This document shows, in pieces, positions 23,640 to 35,240 of a stretch of 64,000 bases of DNA. Origin of the DNA: Nomia melanderi (lineage: Eukaryota > Arthropoda > Insecta > Hymenoptera > Halictidae); the NCBI RefSeq assembly GCF_051020985.1, contig NC_135007.1:13357501-13421500 (forward strand). Reading direction: 5' to 3'. The translations under genes were made by a program, and so were the position numbers. Position 1 is the first letter of the stretch. Every line of letters starts with the position of its first letter. The notes beneath the pieces are model-generated. The model saw only the letters and a list, made by a program, of their open reading frames with translations, was not told where the DNA came from and made no database searches.

Positions 23640-24666
23640 CCGAACGAGAAGAGGATCTCGCTGTCCGCGAGCAACGGAGGGCAACGCCGAGGAAGGTTCT
23701 CTGTCGAAGGGACGCGGCAGGCGGACACGTTGGATCTCGCGGCGTTGGCTGCTTACGGGGGCGTCTCGGGACCCAGGGTCGCGGTGGCGGGCACCGGGGT
23801 CCTCGCGCTGCCCGGCCTGATACCCGACAAGGGTTTATCATCGCCCGGAGGTCAGTCTAAAGCAAAGTCCGCAGGGCTGGCGGGTCTCGACAGCGAGGCG
23901 GTGCGCCGGTGGGTCGCCGAGGCCACGCGTACCGTCCGGCAGATTCCGCCTCCGGTTGTGGTACCCTCGAGCTCCCATCACCAGCAGCAACAGCAGCAAC
24001 AGCACCGGCAGCAACAGCATCATTCCAGCCATCGACAACGTCAGGAGCCTAGCCCACCGTCGGTGGGCGCCTCCCTTTTCGCGTTGCCGTCGTCGATGAC
24101 CCAGACCCCCAGCATGCATCTGCTGGAGAACAACAACTTGGTGGAGGTTGCGATGGCACAGCAGCAGCAGCAACAGACTCAGCAGCAAATGCAGCAGCAA
24201 CAGCAACAGCAGAAACAGAAGCAAACCAGCCCGACGAACAACAACACGATCGAAGCGTGGAGATCGATCCAAGGTGGACACCAGTGGTGGAGCACTCCTG
24301 GTGGCGGCGTGCACCAGGAGCAGCCACAGCAAGTGTCCCCGATCGGACAGGTCGGCCAGACGCAGCAGACCGGCCTGGTGTGCCAGAGGCAGCAGATTCA
24401 GTCGGAGATCGACCAGCCGTTAGATTTCTCCGTTGGCTCGATGCAACAGCAAAGGGTGCACTCCAGGGCGAGGACCATCCACGAAAGGCTCCAGGGTAGG
24501 ATGCACGACAACAACAACGGGACGACCGTCGGTGGACAGAAGATCGTCCGCGGGACAGGCAGCAGGCGAAGCTACAGCCCTAGCGAGGGTAGCAGCAGCA
24601 GCAGCGAGGACGAAGGTGTTTCCACTGGCGGCAGCCCTACCGGGCCACTTCGCGGCGCTGAAAACG
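23640..24666 (+). CDS. Q-rich transcriptional regulator exon with CtBP-like motif (partial; E93/Mblk-1-like?)
   Basis: This is the only convincing protein-coding exon. The frame is open from after a TGA at 23616 to the donor AACG|GTGAGT, which splits a codon after its first base. In order it encodes an Ala/Gly-rich start (DLAALAAYGG at 23733), a non-repetitive helical-looking stretch (LDSEAVRRWVAEATRTVRQI, from 23886), a Q/H tract (about 23980-24040), a second Q tract (about 24158-24225), PLDFSV (24417-24434) and SYSPSEGSSSSSEDEG near the end. PLDFS resembles the PxDLS motif that recruits the corepressor CtBP. No ATG is in frame before 24096, so either the start codon lies in an upstream exon or translation starts at 24096. 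The start given assumes the acceptor CCGTTCACAG| at 23639; 23708 and 23720 are alternatives. E93/Mblk-1 (ecdysone-response factor related to LCoR) is a weak guess; other Q-rich nuclear regulators are possible. Confidence 0.75.
23976..24040 (+). repeat. CAG/CAA repeat coding the first Gln/His tract
   Basis: Mixed CAG and CAA codons encode interrupted glutamines with histidines. CAA interruptions normally stabilise such repeats. The minus-strand leucine-rich frame over it is only its antisense image. Confidence 0.85.
24158..24225 (+). repeat. CAG/CAA repeat coding the second Gln tract
   Basis: A second run of mixed CAG/CAA codons with Thr, Met and Lys interruptions (QQQQQQTQQQMQQQ-type). Q tracts of this kind are common in insect transcription factors and vary in length between alleles. 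Confidence 0.85.
24417..24434 (+). other. PLDFSV, candidate CtBP-interaction motif
   Basis: Residues P-L-D-F-S-V in the exon frame, preceded by EIDQ. The known CtBP-binding consensus is PxDLS; here Phe replaces Leu at the fourth place, a conservative hydrophobic change. It stands in a non-repetitive part of the exon, which supports selection for function. Confidence 0.5.
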
Positions 24667-25974
24667 GTGAGTCTTCGACACCGAGTTTCGTTCGACGTGC
24701 TGTTCGCCGGTTTTTCGTGGAAGCTGAACGCGTCGCATCACGTCGCGTTGATAACCGCGGATGACGCAACGTATTGTACAATCGTATACACGGATCAAGA
24801 GGTAATCAGGCGGAGCCGTAATTAGCCAGGTCGGAATTCGAAGCGGTGTTCCGTTCGTTTGTTCGCGAGCTGCTTCGGGATTCGTTTCGCGTGGATGTCG
24901 GAACGATTGAGAGATCGCGCGAGCGGATTTAGGATAAGACCGACGCGCGAAGCCAGTTCTCCAGCCGAATCGTGCGTTGCGGCCGAACGCGATGCAGCCC
25001 GTGTTTCCTTCTTTATCTCCGGTGCTTTCTCAATTCGGAGGAATTGAAAGATTGTCTGTTTGAATGGGCTTATCTGGGCGATAAGGTAATCGATGACTAA
25101 GATGTTCTAATTTTCCGTATCGATTGTTTAATTGCCGGGAAATGGGTTCGGCATTAATGTTATCAGTAATTTTTACTTGCTCGTACTGCGCGCTACGCTC
25201 GATTATTTAATTACTATTTGATCGGACGTTTAATTCTTTTGGAGTAGCCATTCTTGTCCGCGATAGGATATCGTTTGTACATCGTCGTATTTTATTGCAA
25301 ACTTCGCGAACGTGAGTCACGTTGGTCGATATCGCCGTTCCTTCTCGGACCTCTTCTCTACGTGACTCTCGCTTTCGGAGCTCTTCCGATTACGATATTA
25401 TAATGCTCGCAGCATTTTCGTTTCCGTTTTATTATCAATCCTGACGCTCAGGTGCCCGCGCGCGTTCCTGTCGTCTCTGACATCATCGCTTTTCTGAATA
25501 CTTGTGACGCAACCTCGCAATCTCGTTTCCACTAATTAATCCCTTCCGATCGCGGCACTGTCGGATCACTCTGTCGCCTCATCAATAAGCATATTAACCG
25601 CGGGCAAAAACGAACTTTCAATATTCGACGCCAAATGTCACTCGTTCTCTCCGACACAACGCGCCGGCAAATGTGACTTAATTGTTTCTATATACAATTC
25701 CGTGATTTATATACTATATTATAGGTCGGGTTGCACAATGCCTTGCAATACTGAAAAATAATTGGAATTACGATATAATTGACTGGCAGTTGTGTCGCGG
25801 CTACGCGGAGCACTTGAATTCCACGCCGCAACAAATATGTTAATCGCGGGGATCGAAAAAGCCCGTTAAAGACTTACCGACGAATATTGTTGTTATTACG
25901 CGGCCCCATTAGCTCGTTATCTTTGGAATATTATACGAAAAGTGTGCATTAACATATCCCGCTGTGATCTCGCA

Positions 25975-26450
25975 TAAACAAACATATTCGAACAACACCA
26001 AATACTACATCCTCCAACTACTCCATTTTCTTCATGATTATCACACAATTTACGTATACTAAATCCAGCAACACAACTCAAGGAAAGAACAAAATACAAG
26101 TTAACTTCACGAAGTTCATTAATCAAACTACACTGAACAAAAACGAATATAACATTACTGAAACAGTACACTAAATATTAAAAACTACCTTCAATATCTC
26201 CCGACTACGCGTTACAATGCAACACCGAATCTTTCATCTAAACTGTAACAAACATTACAATAGAAACATTCCGCAGATCACAAAACACAATGAGATCCAC
26301 TATCAGGTTAGCCTCGATACTGACACATTAGCTTCATCCAAAAGTCCTCAATCGTTACCGCGACGTTCGAGCGACTAAATCATCCCTCCGATAAACCAAT
26401 AACAAACCAACTCTCCCACATTTTCCAAAGACAAACGGAAACCAAACAAA
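25975..26450. other. G-poor, A/C-rich tract
   Basis: About 475 bases in which the + strand has few G residues. It starts and ends fairly sharply against CpG-rich DNA. No coding content recognised. Confidence 0.6.
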
Positions 26451-27435
26451 GTGCGCAAGGGGTTAACCAGTCCCGTCCATTTACCGTCGACTCGGTTCAC
26501 CGACGAAACCGGAGCTCGCGGACAAGACAAACGAACGGTGCGTCATGCTCCTGCTATTTGTCCTCACGGAAACACGAAACGACGTCCGCGGGTGTCGTGC
26601 ATGATTTTGGGGGAAAACCGTGGCCCGATCCGTCAGCTGTCAATGCCCGCAGCCGATCGCCACCCCCGCGCAATCTCGCCGTGGCCTTTGTTGCCCGGGG
26701 AAATGGTCGCATTGTGCATTCGTTCCATTGTGAGCGCGCGTGCAACCCCGAGCCTCATCCGCGATGTAAGGCGTTTCTACCTGAAACGAGCGTTCTCTCC
26801 GCACTCCGCTACGAGTATAACGCTGCTCGCTTCCATACGCAAATACGCGCGCGTTTTACGACGGGAAGGCCAATTCCCTTTTCCGTCTCGTCTCGCCTCG
26901 CTCCCTTCGGAACGATTCCACGCCGCGATAACGGAATTCCTCGCGGATAGATTCGCGCTCGCGCTCCGCGGCCGCTGAAGACACTTGTCTGCTTGAGAAC
27001 GAATTAGTCCGTCTAACGCAGGGTGACCAGACATCCCGATTTTTCAGAATTTATTCATCGCTGTCTGTGTGCTAAATGTCTCTAAGAGATACTTTTGGGG
27101 CTGTTCTAATGTCTTCAAATGTTCATAGTTCCTATTTCTACTCGATTGCTACGATTGAGTGTTGAATCCTTCTACATATCTATTGAATCGTATTGCTCTA
27201 TCATTGTTCTATCGAAGAACTTAGAAATAGGTTCCCTAGCATAGGCGTCTAAAATGTTTCTTCCCTCATTCGTCGATTTCCATACCCCATGTTCCAATTT
27301 TCAATTACATCATCGTCTTAATCTACAATCTTGATAGATCTACAATCTCCGACTTGTCCTTAGACTAGCGGAAAGTATAAACACAGAAGATTCTTCGGCA
27401 TACATAGAATTGCTCTCTTAGAATTTATTGTTTGA

Positions 27436-27639
<204 letters not shown>

Positions 27640-27807
27640 TAGCGACGGGGAATCGCGTCAGCCTAGAAAACACTGGATTCTCCTTTGCTCGGGCACGAAC
27701 GATCGGCTGACGCGCGCGCCCACTTTTCCATAGAGCAGAACGTGTTCCGCCGCTGTTATCGGCGACGATAACAAACATTATTCCGTGGAAACGCGCGCGG
27801 ATTCGCT

Positions 27808-27831
27808 GGCTCGCTCGCTCGCTCGCTCGCT
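27808..27831. repeat. (GCTC)n microsatellite
   Basis: Six tandem copies of the tetranucleotide. A shorter relative lies at about 43487-43510. Confidence 0.9.
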
Positions 27832-30800
27832 TATTCGTTAATTGAGCGACGTGAGCCGACCGGCGATCGGCTTATCGAGGGGGAATCTCCGTGTACTATC
27901 TTTGCGCCCCGAGCCGATCAAAGTGTGTCAATAATTTGCGCGTTATTGCCGGCGTGAGTCATACTCCATTCCGGGTTTAACAGTTTTTCGGGTAATGGCG
28001 ATGCTGGGTTTGATTATTAGCTTGATTGGAGCTGGAGTCGGATGGCGCTGGAAGAGGCCGGCGATTTCTAGTCGTTCGCTACCAAATGTTGAAAAAGGAG
28101 TGCCCGAAGAAATATTTTACACTGGCTATTACGGTTTCTTATAATTAAATTAATTAGCTGGCGAATGTTTCGTCCGCCGTACCATCTCTCGGATCCTCTT
28201 TTTCGTTCCTTTAATTGTTAGCACGCTGGCATCGGGGAAAATTCTTCAGGGATTTTTTGCGATTCCATTAGAGAGGCAGTTTTACAAACGGCGAATCAGT
28301 TCGGTTCACTGGAATCGCGCGTGCCCCGAGCACGTGCACGCGCAACCGCGTCGGGCGACGAACAACCGGTAGCAGCCTGGAAAAATCGCGACGAGCGTCG
28401 TCCGCACCGTTTGCCCGCGATAAATCCTCGATCGCCCCGTAAAAACTAAATATTATTGTATTTGTATCTGGCCGATGCGTCGAAGTTATCTCGGAACGCG
28501 TGTTTATTATCGCGGGTTAACGTGTGTCGTCGCGATACCGCGAAAATAAGAATGGTCGCAATTAAAACGATACGGGCCGGCCTCGCGTCATCTGATTCTA
28601 AACAGACGGATCTTTATTAGTTTCCAGAAACGTTGCAGCGCGAACGCGGTGCCGCGCTGATAACAGTGTTTCCTCTCGCCGCGTAGCTCGTTCGAAAATA
28701 TCGACGACAATAACGACCAATTTACACGGCGATCGCGAACTGGTTCGATCCCGAACGGCGCGAAATGTAGGCATTTATTCGTCCCCGATAAAACGATACC
28801 GTTCGCCGATTAATCCCCGTCGAGTATCGATAATCGGCGGATCCAGGAAAACCGAGTCGAAAGAAATTATCTTTGATTTCCGTATTATCTCGGCTTAATC
28901 GGCGGACGAGCGGGCGGTTTCTCGAAGCCGTCGTTCCCGCGCGCGAGCCTGTCTACATAATTGCACCGATATTCAAAAATACGACGGTAAATAAGAACAA
29001 CCGTGTAGTCAGCGGCCGCGCGGAGAGAAAAAAACGTTGCCCGATATCGTATCTGTCGATAAGGTACTTGCCTTCTAAGGCTTGTTTGAATAAATATTCC
29101 ACGTAAGCGCGCGCGTGATCGCGCCGGTTATTTTCGATGAGCTACGCGCGATACCACGAAAAATCCGTTTCTTTCGTTGTCCCCGCGGTTTTTTCTTCTC
29201 TCGAGTGAAAACGTGGAGTGCTCCAGATAATAGGTACGCCGCGACCTTATATAACGACCACAGGCTCGGCTCCGCCGCGTTATTTACCTGTCACGTTGTT
29301 ATCATCCGCGAGCGACGCGTTGAAATTCAGATTACCGTTCACCTCTGTTTTCGCTCCTCTTCCATCGCGCGGCGAGACACGTCGAGTCCTTCGGGCACCG
29401 GCAAAAGTCCTCGATTCTACTTCTAGGATTACAATGGAATGCGATCCTTGGACTATTCTTTGTAGAATTTTCAATCACAATGATTGCGAGACAATGTTGC
29501 AGTCGAACGACGGATTTCGCTTGCGTTTCGGATTCGTTATCTCCTATCGTGGAAACCGATTTGAACATCACTCAGAAATTCGACGGTTCGATCTGGTTTT
29601 TCAATAGTCACTTAACACGACGCGCGAGCTGGTGCCGGCGATAAGGCTGTCGAGTCTGCTCGATCAGATTTTTCGTCGCGCATCGGAGATTAATTGGAGT
29701 TCCAATTTTAGATTAGAAGATCGTGCACAGTATCGTAGACTTTTCAAGAAAACCGATTGGAAAAGACCTCGCCTCCTATTCCGACTCTTTTACAATGATA
29801 CTGTTTTCTGATCTAGCGATTAAGTTTAATAACCACTTCACAATGCTTCATTTGCCCGATTCGTTCTCTTATTTCAGTTCCACGCACACCACGGCCTATT
29901 ATACGTTAGTGTAAACACTCAGTTGTACTAGATCCACTAAACACGCCATTATCCCTATCAAACTCCGTAATGAAACGCTGGAACGCTCGGGATTCCGATT
30001 CCTCCGTTCAAACACTCGCTCCGTAAGCCTAGCAACACGCTTCAACCAATTCCTTCGATCACCTTGCATCATCGATTCCCTTTTTTCCCCTTTTCCTGTT
30101 TCACTGAACTCACTCTACTTGATCATCTTATTTCCGATGCTAATTTGCTACTCGCCAATTAACCTACACCTAACCACTCAACACTCCAAACTGTCAGCCA
30201 CTAAATGTCAAAGAACGATTCGTCTGCATAAAAAGAACGATTCATTTTACCAAGGACTTTATAAACAAATACTCGATTCTACCTACAACGTACAAAATAT
30301 CCACTGAATTTTCCAGTAAGTACTGATCATTCTCACACGCAACACACTCCGTAAAAACCAAATAGACCCTATTCTAATTACAAAGGTACCACTCCTTTCC
30401 CTCAATTTCCTAGATTGTCCCAGTACGCACAACTCTCCCAGCATTTACCCTCCACTGCTGAACCATTATACACGACAAACCTGACATCCCCGTTCCACTC
30501 GCAATTTCACAATGAAAAACATGTCGTTTTTCTTACACGACCCAATAACGCAGCCTCGCGTCGGTTGTCACGTTACGCGGATTATTCCACGGCGAGCGGT
30601 ATAATTAGCCGAGGAACGAGCCTGCCTTCTTTTCGTCGTGCTAATATAACGTTCAATATGGGAGAATATAATTAATCCTGGCAAGGAACACGCGCAAGGG
30701 AAGGTGGGGAAGCGGCTTATGTATCGGAGATGGCCGATCGAACAGGGCCCAGGGACCTGTTTCCCCTCCCCTCTCCCCCTCCGTGTGCCCCGTCCCGTGT

Positions 30801-31279
30801 ATTACGGTGTAACGCGATACGCGTTTGATTCTATGTTATTTACGGGCAGGTGTAGCCGCGCAACAATGTTTATCACATAATTAGATTCTATGCCCGGGCA
30901 ATCTCTATCGCGGGCCCGTCCGTCGGGCCCCTCGGTGGACGGCGACGACGTTTCCGCGCGGGATAGCAACGCGCGCGCCCCGTGATAACAATAATTTTCT
31001 CCGCCGGCGTTCTCCATATTGATTCCGTCCGACAATGTCCCGTACGTGACCGAGTCCTCCATTCTCGTTTTATCCGGCCTCCAGGATTTTTCTGCCGGCC
31101 CCGTGTTTTCTCTTCTCGGCTTCTCCGCGTTCCGCGCTTCGAACGCGCCGGTTTTTTTTTAATTGTGACTTTCGACGGTGTGCCGTACGTGTGGATAATG
31201 GGACTGGCGTTGTGAACAATCCGTGGGAGACGTCGAGCTAGAGTCGAAGGTTCTCGGAGATTTGGTAACGCCGCGTTGC

Positions 31280-31501
31280 TTAACCCTTTGCACTCGAATC
31301 CTTCTCGCTGGGAGTATTCGATATTCTCTGGGGAGGATGATAGTTTTTGAGAGTAGTTTATGTAGCAATGATGCGTGAATTAGGGGACAACTCTGGTTTA
31401 TCTTAATATTGTAGATTGATGCAGTAGGCATAGTTTAATGGTGAACGCTTAACTTTATAACTTTGCTGTATCAGATCGTGTGGCGGAGTGCAAAGGATTA
31501 G
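31280..31501. mobile_element. MITE, 222 bp, CCCTTTGCACTC family (piggyBac-type ends)
   Basis: The left end TTAACCCTTTGCACTCG and the right end, reverse complemented, CTAATCCTTTGCACTCC form inverted repeats matching at 14 of 17 positions. The left carries an intact TTAA; the right has become TTAG. The interior is A/T- and G-rich without a transposase. A 23-bp internal block at 31451-31473 is shared at 20 of 23 bases with the copy at 11054. Confidence 0.65.
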
Positions 31502-32602
31502 ACGCTTTTAGTACTTTTAGTTATGCGAGAGGGCTGTTTAGATGAGAGTGATAAGAAACTGGAGGAGATATTCCTGGTATCATGGATGTTTTCGTAAATG
31601 CGAGATGTCACGCGAGAGTTGAACGATACGGAAGTAAAGGAGTGAAGCACATAAACGTTCTAATGAATTTTAATTATATTTCCAAGTTTCCGCGCAATGT
31701 CTCGGAGAAAAACGGTTTTTCTATTAAATTAGCGGCAATAGTACACGAACAAAAACAGGGGCCGCCGCGAGACACGCCGATCATCGATCCGGCCGTTAAT
31801 TATACACCTATCCAGCCACGTCCGATTAATTACGATAACATTGATCGGTAAGTAAACCGTCAGTGGTTCTCCAAGGCTTCGCTGGCTCGTAATCGCGGAA
31901 ACGTCGGTGGTTCACCGGTGGAAACCGTCCTAATCTACGCCTCAACGAGCCCGTTATCGAAGCTTCCGTCTCGATCGGGGAGCCGATCGCTATCGCGGCG
32001 AATTCCGACGGTCGAATTTTATTTAGGTCTCGCGGCGGAGCGGTCGTTTATTTTTCGGAGGGTGTAATTATGCGAAAGAGGGCATCCGCGTTCGTTAGCG
32101 GTAAGAGAGACGCGGTCCCGTGGATCTCCTTCGCCGTCGGATTACTCGCGTGCGGAAAATTAGACGGCCACGAACCGATTCGTGAGAGTGCTCGCTCCGT
32201 GTTCTGGCTCCTTTTTCGTCCCGGCCATGATCTTCGGCGATCCGCCGAGTTTCGTGTGTCGACGACAATTCCCCGAAGCCGTCCCTCCACCAGTGGCGGA
32301 CCAGCGACCGCTTCCCTGCGGAACTTCTTTTTCCCTCCCTCGTCTTTTCGTTGACTTAACATTTTCATCGGTCGGCATCCCGCCGACGTCCGTTCCACGC
32401 CGTGAAACAGCTTCGACGTTATGACCGCTCAGCAACGACGTCCAATTCTTTAAAATATCGAGTGGCCAACGGCGCTGAGTGTCCTCGTCGCTCGAGGATC
32501 ATCCGGTTAGCAGCTTCAGAAATATTTCATTACGCTGGAGTAAATCAATTCTTCGAGTCTCTCTTGTGCTTCGAATATTGGGCTACTGGGATATGACAGT
32601 GT

Positions 32603-32634
32603 TGAAGTTTGAAGTTTGAAGTTTGAATTTGAAA
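32603..32634. repeat. (TGAAGTT)n short tandem repeat
   Basis: About four heptanucleotide units, ending in related TGAATTTGAAATTT variants. Confidence 0.85.
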
Positions 32635-35103
32635 TTTCCAATTTAAACGTTTTCATAGATACTTCGACGATTCTACCGTGTTCCAATCAGCATTGAAATA
32701 AAAGGAAATATTTATGTAATCTACGCAAGACACGGTTTTACAATAACGTTCCGTTACATCAGACTCCAACGCGATCACTGACAGAAATACCCAACTATTT
32801 CGTGGAAGCAATGCGTACTAATAACATTACTTAACAACCGAAAGTAAAAAAGAACAATGTATCCTAACAGGGGATATACATTTATTACGGCCTTTAATTG
32901 ATCAGCGCCACGTCCATGCGCGATATTAACCAACCGCTAGATGACTAACGAAAACAGCTTAACCAGAACACTTTAATAAAACTTAATCAATCAAGCGCGT
33001 TATCTAGTTTTACAGCTACACTATCTCCAATTTTTCGCTCGCCGTTTAAAACTTTCTATCTAGTCCACGACTGCACGTATTTATTGATCAACGTGCAGCG
33101 GTCGACATATCAACTCTATCCACTCAATTAATTACCCCTTCAAATGTCTAAAACGATTCGAGTCCTTCGTACGCCTTCATCCTTCGATATATACTCCACG
33201 CCTAGTTGCATTCAAACGAACCACGATCCAGCCTGAATCATCGATCACCTAAAAAAAAAAAGCAAAAATACATCGTTTGTTGACACCGATCGATCCGAGT
33301 TGAATATTTATTTAGTATTTATTTTCGCGATTCGCGTTGGTGTAGGGGGACGAGGCGAAACGGTCTTTTATCGATCGGCAATCTCGCGCGTCACTTGAGA
33401 AATGAAGGCTTGGCTCGGCCGCGAGAGATAAAAAGGCAGGAGGACGGGCGCGATCGGTGGAACGGAGAAGGACAAGACGGGGACCGGAAACGACGCCGTC
33501 CCGGCTCGACTAACACGCGTTTCACGTTCGTGTAAATTTCGTAGGCTAACGCAAACTCGAATGAATAATGTACCGAGCCCCGCTCCGCCGTTTCCGGGGA
33601 TGGCCCGCGCTCGGAAATCGTGGAAACCCCGTGGAAACGCGCGCGGATCGGCCACGACGGCTCTCCTCGATCGGTCGGTCGATCGCCGAATTCCACGGGG
33701 TAATTGAATCGCGATTGCGAAAGCAAACAGACGTTCGCCTTTTCTCGGAATGACGAACGGTTCTCGCTTTTCTCCTTCGCCTCCTTTTTCCCCTCGAATC
33801 GAGACGAGATAATCAATCGCGATACCGATGCACCGAGCGAATTTATTGCGCGCGATCGTCGATTTTTGCTCCTAATCAATCCGCCCGTGTTGCTCCTCCG
33901 TTCATCGAAGCTCCGCTAATTAACCTATTTGCATCGTACGACAACGAATAAGGTAGATTTCCTTCGAATTTCTTTTCTTCATTGTATTCGAACGATTCAA
34001 GTGTGAAAGGGAGAATGTAGATGTTAATACAGAGTGATGGTAATATAGTAAGTAACAGGAATGTCGATATAATAATACGGTAACATTGCTTAACGGTCAA
34101 ATGATTAATTACTAAGTCGCCGAAGGAGATTTGTGTCGACTGTCTTCGATTCGAACGCTTTCTCACATTCTCGGTAACAACGTTCGAACGAATATAACTT
34201 AATTGTAACTTAAGTCACATTACTGTCTATTCAGAAACTTCCTCACAATCTCAGAAGCATCAATCAAAGATCAAAATGAAAGTAATGATATTCAAGCCTG
34301 GCAAGCTACTTACTAATTCATAAATCACACTTTCGAATCGAAATTGCGTTCCAAATGCTTCTCCTATAGGATCCGTACGTTCCGAACGCCAATGGGAGTT
34401 GCTTTAGAAAAAAGTAGCTTCGCCAATTATAAAAAGAAAATAATTTGTAACGGCGTGGCGTTAGGGGAACGCGAACAAGGAACGGATTAACGTCGATGAT
34501 TAATCGGATTCTAATCGGCGATGGTCCCGGAAGCCGGCAGCCATTTCTCCCGTTACGTCAGGCCGGCTATCGTGACCGCTGATTTGCATTGTCCGTCGGG
34601 TTACCGATTATAGGCCTTGCGACTACGGCCCGTTCGAATTAAGGCCGCGTTCGTAACCTGTCTGCGAAATGCTCCGGGCTACGAACTCGCCGAATCCCGT
34701 CTATTACGGAGCGGGGACACGGATGTCGGTTTCTCCGGGCGAGCTCGTGGGCACGTGACTCGTAGGTGGTGGGCTTTATGGAAATCGTCGGCGAACAGTG
34801 GCCGATTTGCATCGGGAAATTGAAACCCGCCGTGGGACGTGCCGCGGAACCGAAACAATGCGAAATTAACGGCGACAAGCGACGGAGTAAACTGCCGGCA
34901 ACTTCTCGGCCCCGGTATTTCTCACGCGAGCGAAGGGCGTAGCCCTTCATTTTGCTTTCAACGGATAGAGTATGATCGTCCGATTCTCGGGGATCTCGCG
35001 TACCGTCGACTGGCGTCCTAAGAAATAGGCTACTGATAATTGAATTATGAAAATTGGTGTTTTTGTAACGCGGTGAAAGCTACTTAAACTCCAGCGGATC
35101 GCG

Positions 35104-35240
35104 TCTTTGTGGTTTAGGAAGAGCTGATGATTGAGTTGTAGAACATTCTATCTTTGCGGCTTAAGAAGAACTGATTAGACTATGGAACTTTGTATCCTGT
35201 CAGCTTAGAAAGAACTAATCATTCGAAGAGCTGTAAAACA
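35104..35240. repeat. three degenerate tandem units of about 45 bp
   Basis: Units start at 35104, 35151 and 35195. Each runs TCYTTGYGG-like, then CTTAAGAAGARCTGAT-like, then a TGGAAC/GTAGAAC-like end. The divergence between units shows that the array is old. Confidence 0.5.

Noticed and set aside
22885..23841. 318-codon minus-strand open frame
   Set aside because: It is antisense to the leader and the start of the coding exon and lies in stop-poor CpG-rich DNA. There is no domain or splice support, and the + strand frame explains the codon pattern better.
23838..24332. Leucine-rich minus-strand frame
   Set aside because: It is the antisense image of CAG/CAA glutamine codons.
28741..28760. 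GGTTCGATCCC resembling a tRNA B-box
   Set aside because: No A-box or cloverleaf could be folded from the upstream bases, and the sequence deviates from the consensus.
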